Numbered from the stretch's first letter, positions 1 to 7,478 are shown. The stretch is DNA of 16,804 bases from Lachnospiraceae bacterium (GCA_003489085.1 DNJM01000083.1:417-17220); one strand, 5' to 3'. Translations and numbers: made by a program. Notes: generated from the sequence alone by a model not told the origin.

Positions 1-20
1 AGAAAGGCAAGTAAACATAA

Positions 21-1313
21 ATGGAACAATATGCGATTAAAGGTGGGAATCCGTTAGTCGGCGAGGTGGAGATCGGCGGTGCGAAGAATGCGGCGCTTGG
101 CATTCTGGCAGCAGCTATTATGACGGATGAGACAGTGACTATCGATAATCTTCCGGATGTAAATGATATTAATGTTTTATTAGAAGCAATAGAAGGAATC
201 GGCGCAAGCGTTCAGAAGCTTGACCGGCATACAGTGAGAATCAACGGCAGTACGATTCAGAATCTGTCGATTGATTATGATTATATAAAGAAGATCAGGG
301 CGTCCTATTATCTGCTGGGGGCGCTGCTTGGAAAATATAAGAAAGCTGAGGTGGCTCTTCCGGGCGGCTGTAATATCGGAAGCCGTCCGATTGACCAGCA
401 CTTAAAGGGATTCCGTGCTCTGGGGGCAGATGTGGAGATTGAACATGGCTCTATTATGGCGGAGGCAGAACATCTGCGGGGAAATCATCTGTATTTCGAT
501 GTGGTCAGCGTTGGAGCCACGATTAATGTAATGATGGCAGCGGCGCTGGCAGAAGGTACCACCATTCTGGAAAATGTTGCGAAAGAGCCGCATGTCGTAG
601 ACGTGGCAAACTTCCTGAACAGTATGGGGGCTAATATCAAGGGAGCCGGAACAGATGTGATTCGTATCAAAGGTGTCAGCAGACTGCATAAGTCGTCTTA
701 TTCCATTATTCCGGACCAGATTGAAGCAGGCACCTTCATGTTCGCAGCTGCAGCGACACATGGGGATGTAACTGTTATGAATGTCATTCCAAAGCATTTG
801 GAGGCAACAACAGCAAAGCTGGTAGAAATCGGCTGTGAGGTAGAGGAATTTGACGATGCTGTACGTGTAATTGCTAAAAAGAGACTGGGGCATACCCAGA
901 TTAAGACACTGCCATATCCGGGATTTCCGACAGATATGCAGCCGCAGATGGGGGTATTGCTTTCTCTGTCCCGGGGGACAAGTACGATTACAGAGAGCAT
1001 TTTTGAAAATCGCTTTAAATACCTGGATGAACTGAAGCGTATGGGTGCCCTTTCAAAAGTAGAAGGGAATTCAGCAACGATTGAAGGCGTGGAAGGATTT
1101 TCCGGTGCAAGGGTAAGCGCTCCGGATCTGCGTGCGGGAGCAGCGCTCTGTATTGCCGGCCTGGCAGCGGAAGGCATTACGATTGTGGATGATATCGTGT
1201 ATATCCAGAGGGGATATGAACGGTTTGAAGAAAAGCTCAGAAGTCTGGGCGGTCTGATTGAGCGTGTAGAATCCGAAAAGGATATCCAGAAGTTTACTTT
1301 AAAGGTAAGTTAA
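21..1313 (+). CDS. murA: UDP-N-acetylglucosamine 1-carboxyvinyltransferase (MurA, MurZ-like)
   Basis: This cytoplasmic enzyme transfers enolpyruvate from phosphoenolpyruvate to UDP-GlcNAc, the first committed step of peptidoglycan synthesis. The 430-residue protein has the usual family length. It shows the N-terminal GGAKNA substrate-binding motif (about residues 19-24), the active-site loop PGGCNIGSRPID with catalytic Cys117 (the fosfomycin target in the family), VSVGATINVM in the middle, IEAGTFM, and PGFPTDMQPQ carrying the general-base Asp. The stretches RASYYLLGALLG and DVVSVGATIN look more like the second Gram-positive paralogue (MurZ/MurAB of Bacillus) than MurAA, so a second murA probably exists elsewhere; that is inference. 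The start has a weak AGAAAGG upstream, close to the window edge, so its promoter and any preceding gene are not visible. A terminator follows, separating it from metK. Confidence 0.96.
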   Translation: MEQYAIKGGNPLVGEVEIGGAKNAALGILAAAIMTDETVTIDNLPDVNDINVLLEAIEGIGASVQKLDRHTVRINGSTIQNLSIDYDYIKKIRASYYLLGALLGKYKKAEVALPGGCNIGSRPIDQHLKGFRALGADVEIEHGSIMAEAEHLRGNHLYFDVVSVGATINVMMAAALAEGTTILENVAKEPHVVDVANFLNSMGANIKGAGTDVIRIKGVSRLHKSSYSIIPDQIEAGTFMFAAAATHGDVTVMNVIPKHLEATTAKLVEIGCEVEEFDDAVRVIAKKRLGHTQIKTLPYPGFPTDMQPQMGVLLSLSRGTSTITESIFENRFKYLDELKRMGALSKVEGNSATIEGVEGFSGARVSAPDLRAGAALCIAGLAAEGITIVDDIVYIQRGYERFEEKLRSLGGLIERVESEKDIQKFTLKVS

Positions 1314-1334
1314 GTAATAGCAGAAGGAACAGAT

Positions 1335-1370
1335 AGAAGCCGGTACAGGAAAAGGGTAGCGGCTTCTTTT
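1335..1370 (+). terminator. Rho-independent terminator after murA
   Basis: An 8-bp perfect stem pairs AGAAGCCG (1335-1342) with CGGCTTCT (1360-1367) around a 17-nt loop, and TTT follows. The T-tract is short and the loop large, so efficiency is uncertain. Its place just after the murA stop and before the metK promoter fits a terminator. Confidence 0.65.
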
Positions 1371-1398
1371 GATTACCGGGAAAATCTCTGATTTATAC

Positions 1399-1427
1399 TT
1401 GACAAGTGTATATAAACAGTATATTGT
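1399..1427 (+). promoter_or_regulatory. Predicted sigma-A promoter of metK
   Basis: A perfect -35 TTGACA (1399-1404) is followed by a 17-bp spacer and a -10 TATTGT (1422-1427, 4 of 6 consensus bases). Transcription would begin near 1434, about 28 nt before the first strand of the SAM riboswitch. Confidence 0.7.
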
Positions 1428-1461
1428 AATAGGCGTAGTTAAAATTAAACAGCAAGACTTT

Positions 1462-1557
1462 CTCTTATTCAGAGCAGTGGAGATACAAAGGATCTGTGAA
1501 GCTGCGGCAACCCCGTAAGGAAGGTGCCAACCTGAGCGAGCAATCGAACAATAAGAG
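1462..1557 (+). promoter_or_regulatory. SAM-I (S-box) riboswitch upstream of metK
   Basis: The P1 helix pairs CTCTTATT (1462-1469) with AATAAGAG (1550-1557). Between the strands lie the conserved S-box segments: CAGAG and GTGGAG at 1470-1482, CTGTGAAGCTGCGGCAACC at about 1494-1512, and GGTGCCAACCTGAGCGAG at about 1523-1540. This family binds S-adenosylmethionine and turns expression off when SAM is plentiful. The gene it leads into encodes SAM synthetase, so the circuit is direct product feedback. A terminator hairpin lies just downstream. Confidence 0.93.
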
Positions 1558-1575
1558 GATTGTTTTAAGCATAAA

Positions 1576-1605
1576 CAGTCCATTATTGTGGGCTGCTTTT
1601 TCTTT
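1576..1605 (+). terminator. Attenuator hairpin of the metK SAM riboswitch
   Basis: CAGTCC (1576-1581) pairs with GGGCTG (1590-1595), including one G-U pair, around an 8-nt loop. TTTTTCTTT follows from 1597. In S-box control this hairpin forms when SAM stabilises P1 and is prevented by an antiterminator when SAM is scarce. The stem is short, and I did not fold the competing antiterminator. Confidence 0.65.
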
Positions 1606-1668
1606 ATTAAGGAGAAAAAAGATCTGGCAGTTCAACAATGAAGAGAGAAAGACGAAAGGAGTTATGAA

Positions 1669-2862
1669 ATGGAAAGAAGACTATTTACTTCTGAATCAGT
1701 GACTGAAGGACATCCGGATAAAATGTGTGATGCGATCTCAGACGCTATTCTGGACGCTCTTATGGAGCAGGATCCTATGAGTCGTGTTGCCTGTGAAACA
1801 GCTACTACAACAGGTATGGTTATGGTCATGGGTGAAATTACCACAAAGGCTTATGTAGATATCCAGAAGATTGTACGTGACACCGTACGTGAGATTGGTT
1901 ATACCCGTGGAAAATTCGGATTTGATGCTGACAATTGCGGTGTGATCACGATGATTGATGAGCAGTCGGCAGATATTGCATTGGGTGTGGATCAGGCGTT
2001 GGAAGCGAAAGAGCATAAAATGTCTGATGAAGAGCTGGATGCAATCGGTGCAGGAGATCAGGGAATGATGTTTGGCTATGCCTGTGATGAGACAGAGGAG
2101 TATATGCCGTATCCGATCAGCCTGGCACATAAGCTGACCAGAAAACTGACGGAAGTGAGAAAGAATGGAACACTTTCTTATCTGCGGCCGGACGGAAAGT
2201 CTCAGGTGACGGTAGAATATGATGAAAATGGTGTACCGGCACGTCTCGATGCGGTTGTTATTTCTACACAACATGATCCGGAGGTCACCCAGGAAAAGAT
2301 CCATGCAGATATTAAAGAATATGTACTGGATCCGGTTCTGCCTGCAGAAATGGTGGACGAGAATACGAAGTTCTTTATCAATCCGACAGGACGCTTCGTA
2401 ATTGGCGGACCGCACGGAGACAGCGGCCTGACAGGCAGGAAAATCATTGTAGATACCTATGGTGGAACAGCACGCCACGGCGGCGGTGCATTTTCCGGAA
2501 AAGACTGTACGAAGGTAGACCGTTCTGCAGCATATGCAGCACGTTATGTAGCGAAAAACATTGTTGCAGCAGGCATCGCAAAGAAGTGTGAGATTCAGCT
2601 GTCCTATGCGATCGGCGTAGCACATCCGACTTCCATTATGATTGATACCTACGGAACCGGAAAGATTTCCGAAACAAAGTTGGTTGAGATCGTAAGAGAG
2701 AACTTCGATTTGCGGCCGGCAGGAATTATCAAAATGTTGGATCTGAGACGTCCGATCTATAAGCAGACAGCAGCATATGGACATTTTGGACGCAATGATC
2801 TGGATCTTCCATGGGAAAAACTGGATAAAGTAGAAGTATTGAAATCCTATCTGAATTGTTAA
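1669..2862 (+). CDS. metK: S-adenosylmethionine synthetase (methionine adenosyltransferase)
   Basis: MetK makes S-adenosylmethionine from methionine and ATP in the cytoplasm, supplying the cell's methyl donor. At 397 residues it has the normal bacterial length. Visible signatures are TEGHPDK (residues 12-18, with the ATP-binding His15 and metal-binding Asp17), GAGDQGMMFGYA (127-138) and the phosphate-loop signature GGGAFSGKD (271-279) followed by TKVDRSAAY. Residue 280 is Cys where many homologues have Pro; I believe this is common in clostridial versions and expect no loss of function. The start is well defined: AAAGGAG at 1655-1661 sits 7 nt before the ATG. The gene lies behind a SAM-I riboswitch and attenuator, so its own product is expected to repress it. 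Confidence 0.98.
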   Translation: MERRLFTSESVTEGHPDKMCDAISDAILDALMEQDPMSRVACETATTTGMVMVMGEITTKAYVDIQKIVRDTVREIGYTRGKFGFDADNCGVITMIDEQSADIALGVDQALEAKEHKMSDEELDAIGAGDQGMMFGYACDETEEYMPYPISLAHKLTRKLTEVRKNGTLSYLRPDGKSQVTVEYDENGVPARLDAVVISTQHDPEVTQEKIHADIKEYVLDPVLPAEMVDENTKFFINPTGRFVIGGPHGDSGLTGRKIIVDTYGGTARHGGGAFSGKDCTKVDRSAAYAARYVAKNIVAAGIAKKCEIQLSYAIGVAHPTSIMIDTYGTGKISETKLVEIVRENFDLRPAGIIKMLDLRRPIYKQTAAYGHFGRNDLDLPWEKLDKVEVLKSYLNC

Positions 2863-2876
2863 TAGAAGGAAATATG

Positions 2877-2925
2877 AAAAGACAGTATCAGGCTGGTATT
2901 AATGTCGGCTCTGATACTGTCTTTT
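2877..2925. terminator. Bidirectional terminator between metK and the cyclotransferase-like gene
   Basis: AAAAGACAGTATCAG (2877-2891) is perfectly complementary to CTGATACTGTCTTTT (2911-2925), with a 19-nt loop. The T-rich end on either strand acts as the U-tract, so the element can end both metK from the left and the minus-strand gene whose stop is at 2932. Confidence 0.88.
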
Positions 2926-2931
2926 ATTATA

Positions 2932-3414
2932 TTATTTTTGTTTATGCATATTCTGTAGCTCTGGATGCGATGCCACACAGGCATCAATGGCTTCCTTCAG
3001 CTTTTCCTCAGAAAGCTGTGACAGGCTGGCGTAGTCGGTCAGCTCGATAAATGGTTCTGTCCGGTTGGTTTTCACATAAACGATGGCAGTTACGAAGCCA
3101 TTTGCGATCCGCACTTTTTTGCGGCACCGTTTGTAGAGAGGAACATCCTCCCAGATATCGGCTCTGTCAAGCTCTTCTTCTGTGAGCGGTAAAATAACGC
3201 CGGGTACGTTAGCATCTGCCTTTTCAATAATATCATAATATTGCCCGGCACAGTTAATGGTATATCCCTCGAGTACTGCTTCCTGTCCCTCTATGACACG
3301 TCCCAGGATGTGCTTCTGTACATAAGGATGACGGAATGTTCCATAGGTGAACAGATAAGGAGCAGTCAGCTTTTGGCTGGTTTCCAGCTGTGTTTTGGCT
3401 TTGTGGTTATTCAT
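2932..3414 (-). CDS. Gamma-glutamylcyclotransferase / AIG2-like family protein
   Basis: This 160-residue cytoplasmic protein belongs by motif to the gamma-glutamylcyclotransferase-like (AIG2/BtrG) superfamily, whose characterised members cyclise gamma-glutamyl groups to 5-oxoproline; the true substrate here is unknown. The signature YGTFR lies at residues 24-28, where the family has YGTL(R), within the substrate-binding loop. VPGVILPLTEEEL resembles the conserved strand-turn before the catalytic acid. DIWEDVPLYKR (86-96) carries Glu89 at the expected position of the catalytic Glu, followed by the usual Y-K/R. The start is supported by TAGGAGGGG about 7 nt upstream (complement of 3422-3430). 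The gene is alone on its strand, convergent with metK and divergent from the kinase, with its own predicted promoter. Confidence 0.82.
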   Translation of the reverse strand: MNNHKAKTQLETSQKLTAPYLFTYGTFRHPYVQKHILGRVIEGQEAVLEGYTINCAGQYYDIIEKADANVPGVILPLTEEELDRADIWEDVPLYKRCRKKVRIANGFVTAIVYVKTNRTEPFIELTDYASLSQLSEEKLKEAIDACVASHPELQNMHKQK

Positions 3415-3471
3415 GTTTCAGCCCCTCCTAAATGACTTTTGTGTATGGTTGCTATTGACCTGTCCTTTTAT

Positions 3472-3500
3472 ATTATAGCCATTTATGGGGAGGTTTTAAA
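3472..3500 (-). promoter_or_regulatory. Predicted promoter of the cyclotransferase-like gene
   Basis: On the minus strand, TATAAT (complement of 3472-3477) is a perfect -10. Its -35, TTTAAA (3495-3500), matches 4 of 6 bases with a 17-bp spacer. It sits about 60 nt before the minus-strand start codon and overlaps a cluster of inverted repeats. Confidence 0.6.
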
Positions 3501-3549
3501 GAAAAACCGGGTTTTTATAAAAAGTTTAGAAATATTTAGCTCCACTTTC

Positions 3550-3578
3550 GTGAAAAGCCATGGTTTCTATGGTATGAT
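3550..3578 (+). promoter_or_regulatory. Predicted promoter of the two-component operon
   Basis: GTGAAA (3550-3555, 4 of 6) and TATGAT (3573-3578, 5 of 6) are spaced by 17 bp. TG at 3570-3571 makes an extended -10. Transcription would start near 3585, which bears on the choice of kinase start codon. The spacer holds a short direct repeat, ATGGT-TTCT-ATGGT. Confidence 0.6.
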
Positions 3579-3614
3579 TTAAAAAGTGAAATGGTTCTGA
3601 AAGGATGTGAGTGT

Positions 3615-5132
3615 TTGAAATTAAAGACAAGACTGATCATTGCTTTTCTGACGATTATTACATTGCCGGTTTTGATGAGTGCATTAGCGATTTTGTGGTT
3701 CGGGCAGTATCAGATCCGTTCAGTGGAAAAGACATACGGAATATCCGGTACAACATATAAATCATTTTCTAATCCAGTGCAGATACTCAACCGGGTGACG
3801 GAGAAATCTTATCACGATCTGGCAGAAACTGTCCGGCAGTCACCCCAGAAAATGGAAGATGCTACGTATCTGGCAGAGATTAATAAAAAACTGACATCAA
3901 AAAATGCTTATCTGCTTGTACGAAAGGACAATGTTGTAGTCTATATCGGACAAGAAGATGATAAGACACAGGAAGTGATAAAAGAATTGCCTGTTTACCA
4001 GGCGGATACGACAGATTCAGATAATGGTATTTATCTGGGAGGGGATCTTCAGGTACTGGTTAAACAGGCGGATTTTATGTATCCGGATCGAAGTAAAGGA
4101 AGCGCCTTTATTATTATGGATGTAGAAGACGTCATTCCTGAAGTACGTGAGTTCATGATAGATATTATCCTGGCGGTAATTCTGATTCTGGTATTGACGG
4201 CTTCTCTGTTAATTATATGGATTTATCAGGGAGTAGCCGGGCCGATCAGCAAGATGAAGAAGGCGGCAGAGAATATCCAGCAGGGAAATCTGGACTTTAA
4301 AATAGAAGCGGAAACGGATGATGAACTGGGCGGTCTCTGTCGGGATTTTGAGGCGATGAGATGCCGGCTGAAGGCTAATGCGGAAGAGAAGGTGAAAGCT
4401 GATTCGGATAATAAAGAATTAATCAGTAATATTTCCCATGATTTGAAAACGCCGATTACGGCGATCAAAGGATATGCAGAGGGAATCATTGATGGTGTGG
4501 CGGATACACCGGAAAAAATGAACAAATATATCCGTACGATTTATAATAAGGCAAACGAGATGGAGCGGTTGATCAATGAGCTGACATTTTACTCCAATAT
4601 CGATACAAACCGCATTCCGTATAATTTTGCGACCATCCCTGTAGGGGAGTATTTTGCCGATTGTGCGGAGGATCTTTCTCTGGAGCTGGAGGCGAAGGGT
4701 GTTGCTTTCGGTTATTATAACTATGTGCAGGAAGATACTCTGATTATTGCCGATGCAGAACAGCTGAAGCGTGTGATTAACAATATTATATCGAATTCGC
4801 TGAAGTATATGGATAAGGATAAGGCCGTGATAAACCTTCGAGTAAAGGATGTCGGCGATTTCGTTCAGGTAGAGCTGGAGGATAATGGCAAGGGAATCGG
4901 TGCAAAAGAGCTGCCGTATATCTTTGATCGTTTTTATCGGACGGATGCTTCCAGAAATTCATCGAAAGGCGGAAGCGGAATCGGCCTGTCGATTGTAAAA
5001 AAGATTATTGAAGAACATGGCGGAAAGATCTGGGCAACCAGTAAGGAAGGAACAGGAACGACAATGTATTTTGTTATCAGAAAATATCAGGAGGTGCCGG
5101 TGCATGAGCAGGATATTGATTATAGAAGATGA
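3615..5132 (+). CDS. Membrane sensor histidine kinase (HAMP, HisKA, HATPase)
   Basis: A membrane sensor kinase that should autophosphorylate on His and pass the phosphate to the regulator encoded next. From the TTG start (505 aa): TM1 at about residues 5-30, an extracytoplasmic sensor region of about 145 residues, TM2 at about 179-204, and a HAMP linker beginning GPISKMKKAAENI. The H-box SHDLKTP follows with His275, then the N-box NNIISNSLKY, DNGKGIG (about 423-429), F-box YIFDRFYR, and G-box GGSGIGLSIV (about 452-461). All catalytic motifs are intact; the stimulus is unknown. I chose TTG 3615 because AAAGGA (3600-3605) sits 9 nt before it and the protein then begins MKLKTRLIIAFL, a normal membrane anchor. 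An ATG at 3591 has no Shine-Dalgarno site and lies about 6 nt from the predicted transcript start. The 3' end overlaps the regulator gene by 29 nt. Confidence 0.93.
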   Translation: MKLKTRLIIAFLTIITLPVLMSALAILWFGQYQIRSVEKTYGISGTTYKSFSNPVQILNRVTEKSYHDLAETVRQSPQKMEDATYLAEINKKLTSKNAYLLVRKDNVVVYIGQEDDKTQEVIKELPVYQADTTDSDNGIYLGGDLQVLVKQADFMYPDRSKGSAFIIMDVEDVIPEVREFMIDIILAVILILVLTASLLIIWIYQGVAGPISKMKKAAENIQQGNLDFKIEAETDDELGGLCRDFEAMRCRLKANAEEKVKADSDNKELISNISHDLKTPITAIKGYAEGIIDGVADTPEKMNKYIRTIYNKANEMERLINELTFYSNIDTNRIPYNFATIPVGEYFADCAEDLSLELEAKGVAFGYYNYVQEDTLIIADAEQLKRVINNIISNSLKYMDKDKAVINLRVKDVGDFVQVELEDNGKGIGAKELPYIFDRFYRTDASRNSSKGGSGIGLSIVKKIIEEHGGKIWATSKEGTGTTMYFVIRKYQEVPVHEQDIDYRR

Positions 5133-5793
5133 AGAAGCGATTGCAGAGCTGGAAAAAGATTATCTGGAGCTGAGTGGATTTACAGTAGATGTGGAGAATG
5201 ATGGAAGCCTGGGATTGAGTAAGGCGTTATCCGGGGATTATAATATGTTCATTCTGGACCTGATGCTGCCGGGCGTGGACGGTTTCGAGATCTGTAAGCA
5301 GATCCGCAGCGCAAAGAACACGCCGATTATTATGGTGTCTGCGAAGAAAGACGATATTGATAAAATCCGTGGTCTGGGCCTGGGTGCGGATGACTATATG
5401 ACCAAGCCGTTCAGTCCGAGTGAGATGGTAGCGCGGGTGAAAGCACATTTGGCACGGTATGAGCGTCTGATCGGCAGTAATGTAGAGGAAAATAAGGTGA
5501 TCGAGATTCGTGGGCTGAAGATCGATACTACAGCAAGAAGAGTCTGGATCAATGGACAGGAGAAAGCATTTACTACGAAGGAATTTGACCTGCTGACCTT
5601 TCTGGCAAGCCATCCGAATCATGTCTATACGAAGGATGAGCTGTTCAGTGAAATCTGGGACATGGAGTCCATTGGAGATATTGCAACAGTCACGGTGCAC
5701 ATTAAGAAAATCCGTGAGAAGATCGAGTTCGATACGTCGAATCCACAATATATTGAGACCATATGGGGAGTTGGGTACCGCTTTAAGGTATAA
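5104..5793 (+). CDS. OmpR/PhoB-family response regulator
   Basis: A cytoplasmic DNA-binding regulator of 229 residues, the partner of the upstream kinase. The receiver domain (about 1-115) has the acidic pocket Glu8/Asp9, phospho-acceptor Asp52 in FILDLMLPGVDG, Ser79 at the switch position and Lys101 in MTKPF. The C-terminal winged-helix domain (about 130-229) shows the OmpR-type signatures FTTKEFDLLTFLASHPNHVYTKDEL, TVTVHIKKIREKIE and IETIWGVGYRFKV. The start is clear: AGGAGGTG at 5089-5096, inside the kinase gene, lies 7 nt before the ATG. The 29-nt overlap suggests translational coupling and near-stoichiometric synthesis. Its targets cannot be told from the window; autoregulation of the upstream promoter is plausible inference. 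Confidence 0.96.
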   Translation: MSRILIIEDEEAIAELEKDYLELSGFTVDVENDGSLGLSKALSGDYNMFILDLMLPGVDGFEICKQIRSAKNTPIIMVSAKKDDIDKIRGLGLGADDYMTKPFSPSEMVARVKAHLARYERLIGSNVEENKVIEIRGLKIDTTARRVWINGQEKAFTTKEFDLLTFLASHPNHVYTKDELFSEIWDMESIGDIATVTVHIKKIREKIEFDTSNPQYIETIWGVGYRFKV

Positions 5794-5797
5794 AGCG
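5779..5797. repeat. Palindrome holding both convergent stop codons
   Basis: CGCTTTA (5779-5785) and TAAAGCG (5791-5797) form a perfect 7-bp stem with a 5-nt loop. The regulator's TAA (5791-5793) and the minus-strand PAP2 gene's TAA (complement of 5783-5785) are mirror-image parts of the stem. It may act as a weak bidirectional terminator, although neither side has a good U-tract. Confidence 0.6.
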
Positions 5798-6460
5798 CTG
5801 TATTTTATCCAGAAATCTTTCATAGGTCTGTGCAATAGACGTATGCTTTCCGATCCGGAAGCTGATTTCGGCCAGAAGTATGCCTCCGATTACATCGATA
5901 AGAACATGCTGCTTTGTTGTCAAAGTAGATATACAAACCAGAATTGCGATGATACAGGAAATCCGCTGATACCATACAGGGATTTCCTTTTTTCTTTTTA
6001 TGCCGATGTAGCAGAACCAGCTGACCAGGCAATGAATAGAAGGAAATAGATTATCGGCGGCATCAATGGAATATAGCAGTAGTATTACCTGATTCCAGAA
6101 TCCGTCAGGCTCCACATAAGGACGGACCGTGGTGGTTGGAAAGGCAAGAAAGCAGACCAGGCAGATAAGCCGTGAAAGCAGATCGGCAGAAAAAAACTGA
6201 CAGACTTCCTTTTTACTTTGTCGTGCAATTAAAATGTAATTGATACACCAGAACAGATAGCATCCCAGATAAATAAATGCTGACGGAGACCAGAAGGGGA
6301 TCCGTCTGTCCAGCGGAGTGGTTATGTTGTAGTGATGCCAATTGCCGGCAACCAGTCTTGCACCATAGTAAACAAGAAAGTTGAAAGAGAGAGCCAGAGC
6401 AAGCGGAATGAAGCTATATTCAGGAATGATTTTTGTCAGTGCTTTTTTGAGTCGCTTCAT
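5783..6460 (-). CDS. PAP2 superfamily (Aur1/inositolphosphotransferase-like) membrane protein
   Basis: A 225-residue integral membrane protein with about six hydrophobic segments. It carries PAP2 motifs in the variant seen in the Aur1-like branch: RP at 113-114 (VRPYV), PSIH at 140-143 in place of PSGH, and H185-x3-D189 in TKQHVLIDVIGG. Family members hydrolyse lipid pyrophosphates or phosphatidate, or transfer head groups; the substrate here is unknown. Motif 3 has Thr179 where classical PAP2 proteins have Arg, which fits the Aur1-like branch. The frame stays open upstream to 6550, but I chose ATG 6460: GGTGAT lies 6 nt before it, the protein then starts MKRLKKALTK, and a predicted promoter overlaps the longer version. 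Its 3' end overlaps the convergent regulator gene by 11 nt. Confidence 0.85.
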   Translation of the reverse strand: MKRLKKALTKIIPEYSFIPLALALSFNFLVYYGARLVAGNWHHYNITTPLDRRIPFWSPSAFIYLGCYLFWCINYILIARQSKKEVCQFFSADLLSRLICLVCFLAFPTTTVRPYVEPDGFWNQVILLLYSIDAADNLFPSIHCLVSWFCYIGIKRKKEIPVWYQRISCIIAILVCISTLTTKQHVLIDVIGGILLAEISFRIGKHTSIAQTYERFLDKIQRFIP

Positions 6461-6521
6461 GTTATTATCACCAGTGCCTTTTATAAGATCCGTATGGAGA
6501 ATGTTTGGCCATACTGATGAC

Positions 6522-6550
6522 AGTGTAGCAAAATGAAAAAGCAGACTCAA
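6522..6550 (-). promoter_or_regulatory. Predicted promoter of the PAP2 gene
   Basis: On the minus strand, TTGAGT (complement of 6545-6550) and TACACT (complement of 6522-6527) are spaced by exactly 17 bp. TG one base before the -10 gives an extended -10. Transcription would start near 6515, leaving a leader of about 55 nt before ATG 6460. Confidence 0.55.
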
Positions 6551-6614
6551 GCATCTTTCGTTTATTTTTATGATTTTTAAGAAAATTTAATTAATTCAGA
6601 GGGGAAGCTTTTTA

Positions 6615-6643
6615 TAGGCTATCCGGATAGTCTGTGCTATAAT
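6615..6643 (+). promoter_or_regulatory. Predicted promoter of the TrmH-family gene
   Basis: A perfect extended -10, TGCTATAAT (6635-6643), is paired with a poor -35 TAGGCT (6615-6620) at a 17-bp spacing. It lies 27 nt before the chosen start codon. The AT-rich stretch 6560-6600 just upstream could serve as an UP element. Confidence 0.65.
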
Positions 6644-6670
6644 GGTAGGCGAAAAGGAGAAATGTGGAAT

Positions 6671-7447
6671 ATGATTACGAGTACAGGAAATGCGCAGGTC
6701 AAGTATCTGCAGCAATTACAGAAGAAGGGAAAGCTCAGGGATGAAGAGGGTGTGTTTTTGATTGAGGGTCTGCGAATGTTTGAGGAGACACCGGCAGAGC
6801 GAATCAGAAAGGCGTATGTATCGGAGACATTTTATCAGAAGCAGAGGAAAATAGTAGAAGAAAAACAGGTGTCCGCAGAAATATTGTCGGATTCAGTATT
6901 TGAACGGGTTTCAGCGACGAAGACGCCACAGGGAATTCTTTGTATTGTAACGCGCCGGGAATGGACAAAAGAGGAGATTCTGGGAGCGGAGCATCCTTTT
7001 CTGATGATTCTGGACAACCTGCAGGATCCGGGAAACCTGGGAACCATTCTGCGTACCGCGGAGGGGGCCGGTGTAACCGGAATTCTGATGAGCAAAGACT
7101 GTGTAGATATCTATAATCCGAAAGTGATCCGTTCTACGATGGGATCCATCTATCGGATGCCATTCATATATTTGGAGAATCTGGAAGAATTTCTTCCGGA
7201 GCTGAAAGAATATGGCATCACTTCTTATGCCGCACATCTGGAAGGGGAACATTTCTACGATGAAGAAAATTATACCGATGGATGTGCATTTCTGATTGGG
7301 AATGAGGGAAATGGCCTGCGGGCTGAGGTTACGGCTAAAGCAGACAGGAGGATCAGGATTCCGATGCATGGGCAGGTAGAATCTTTGAATGCAGCAATGG
7401 CAGCCGGTATTTTGATGTACGAGGTGTGCAGACAGAGAAGGAAATAG
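6671..7447 (+). CDS. TrmH/SpoU-family RNA 2'-O-methyltransferase
   Basis: A cytoplasmic SAM-dependent SPOUT methyltransferase, probably acting on ribose 2'-OH of rRNA or tRNA; the exact target cannot be read from sequence. From ATG 6671 (258 aa): an N-terminal L30e-like RNA-binding domain (about 1-95, with FLIEGLRMFEE and VSATKTPQGILCIV), then the knotted catalytic domain. Its three signatures are LDNLQDPGNLGTILRTAEGAG (motif 1, Asn122 and Arg128), LIGNEGNGL (motif 2, 208-216) and IPMHGQVESLNAAMAAGI (motif 3, 230-247). An earlier in-frame ATG at 6662 is only 2 nt from AAGGAG (6654-6659). The ATG at 6671 is 11 nt away and gives MITSTGNAQVKYL, the normal family N-terminus. No clear terminator follows before the next promoter. 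Confidence 0.93.
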   Translation: MITSTGNAQVKYLQQLQKKGKLRDEEGVFLIEGLRMFEETPAERIRKAYVSETFYQKQRKIVEEKQVSAEILSDSVFERVSATKTPQGILCIVTRREWTKEEILGAEHPFLMILDNLQDPGNLGTILRTAEGAGVTGILMSKDCVDIYNPKVIRSTMGSIYRMPFIYLENLEEFLPELKEYGITSYAAHLEGEHFYDEENYTDGCAFLIGNEGNGLRAEVTAKADRRIRIPMHGQVESLNAAMAAGILMYEVCRQRRK

Positions 7448-7478
7448 AACAAAGTAAAACATTGGAAGCCGGATAAGG

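Noticed and set aside
1496..1702. 68-codon open frame on the plus strand upstream of metK
   Set aside because: It runs through the SAM riboswitch and attenuator in a frame with no ribosome site or recognisable product; the conserved RNA elements explain this stretch.
1738..2784. 348-codon minus-strand frame opposite metK
   Set aside because: It lies wholly within metK, is Cys/His/Ile-rich as expected for a shadow of codon-biased DNA, and has no motif or ribosome site.
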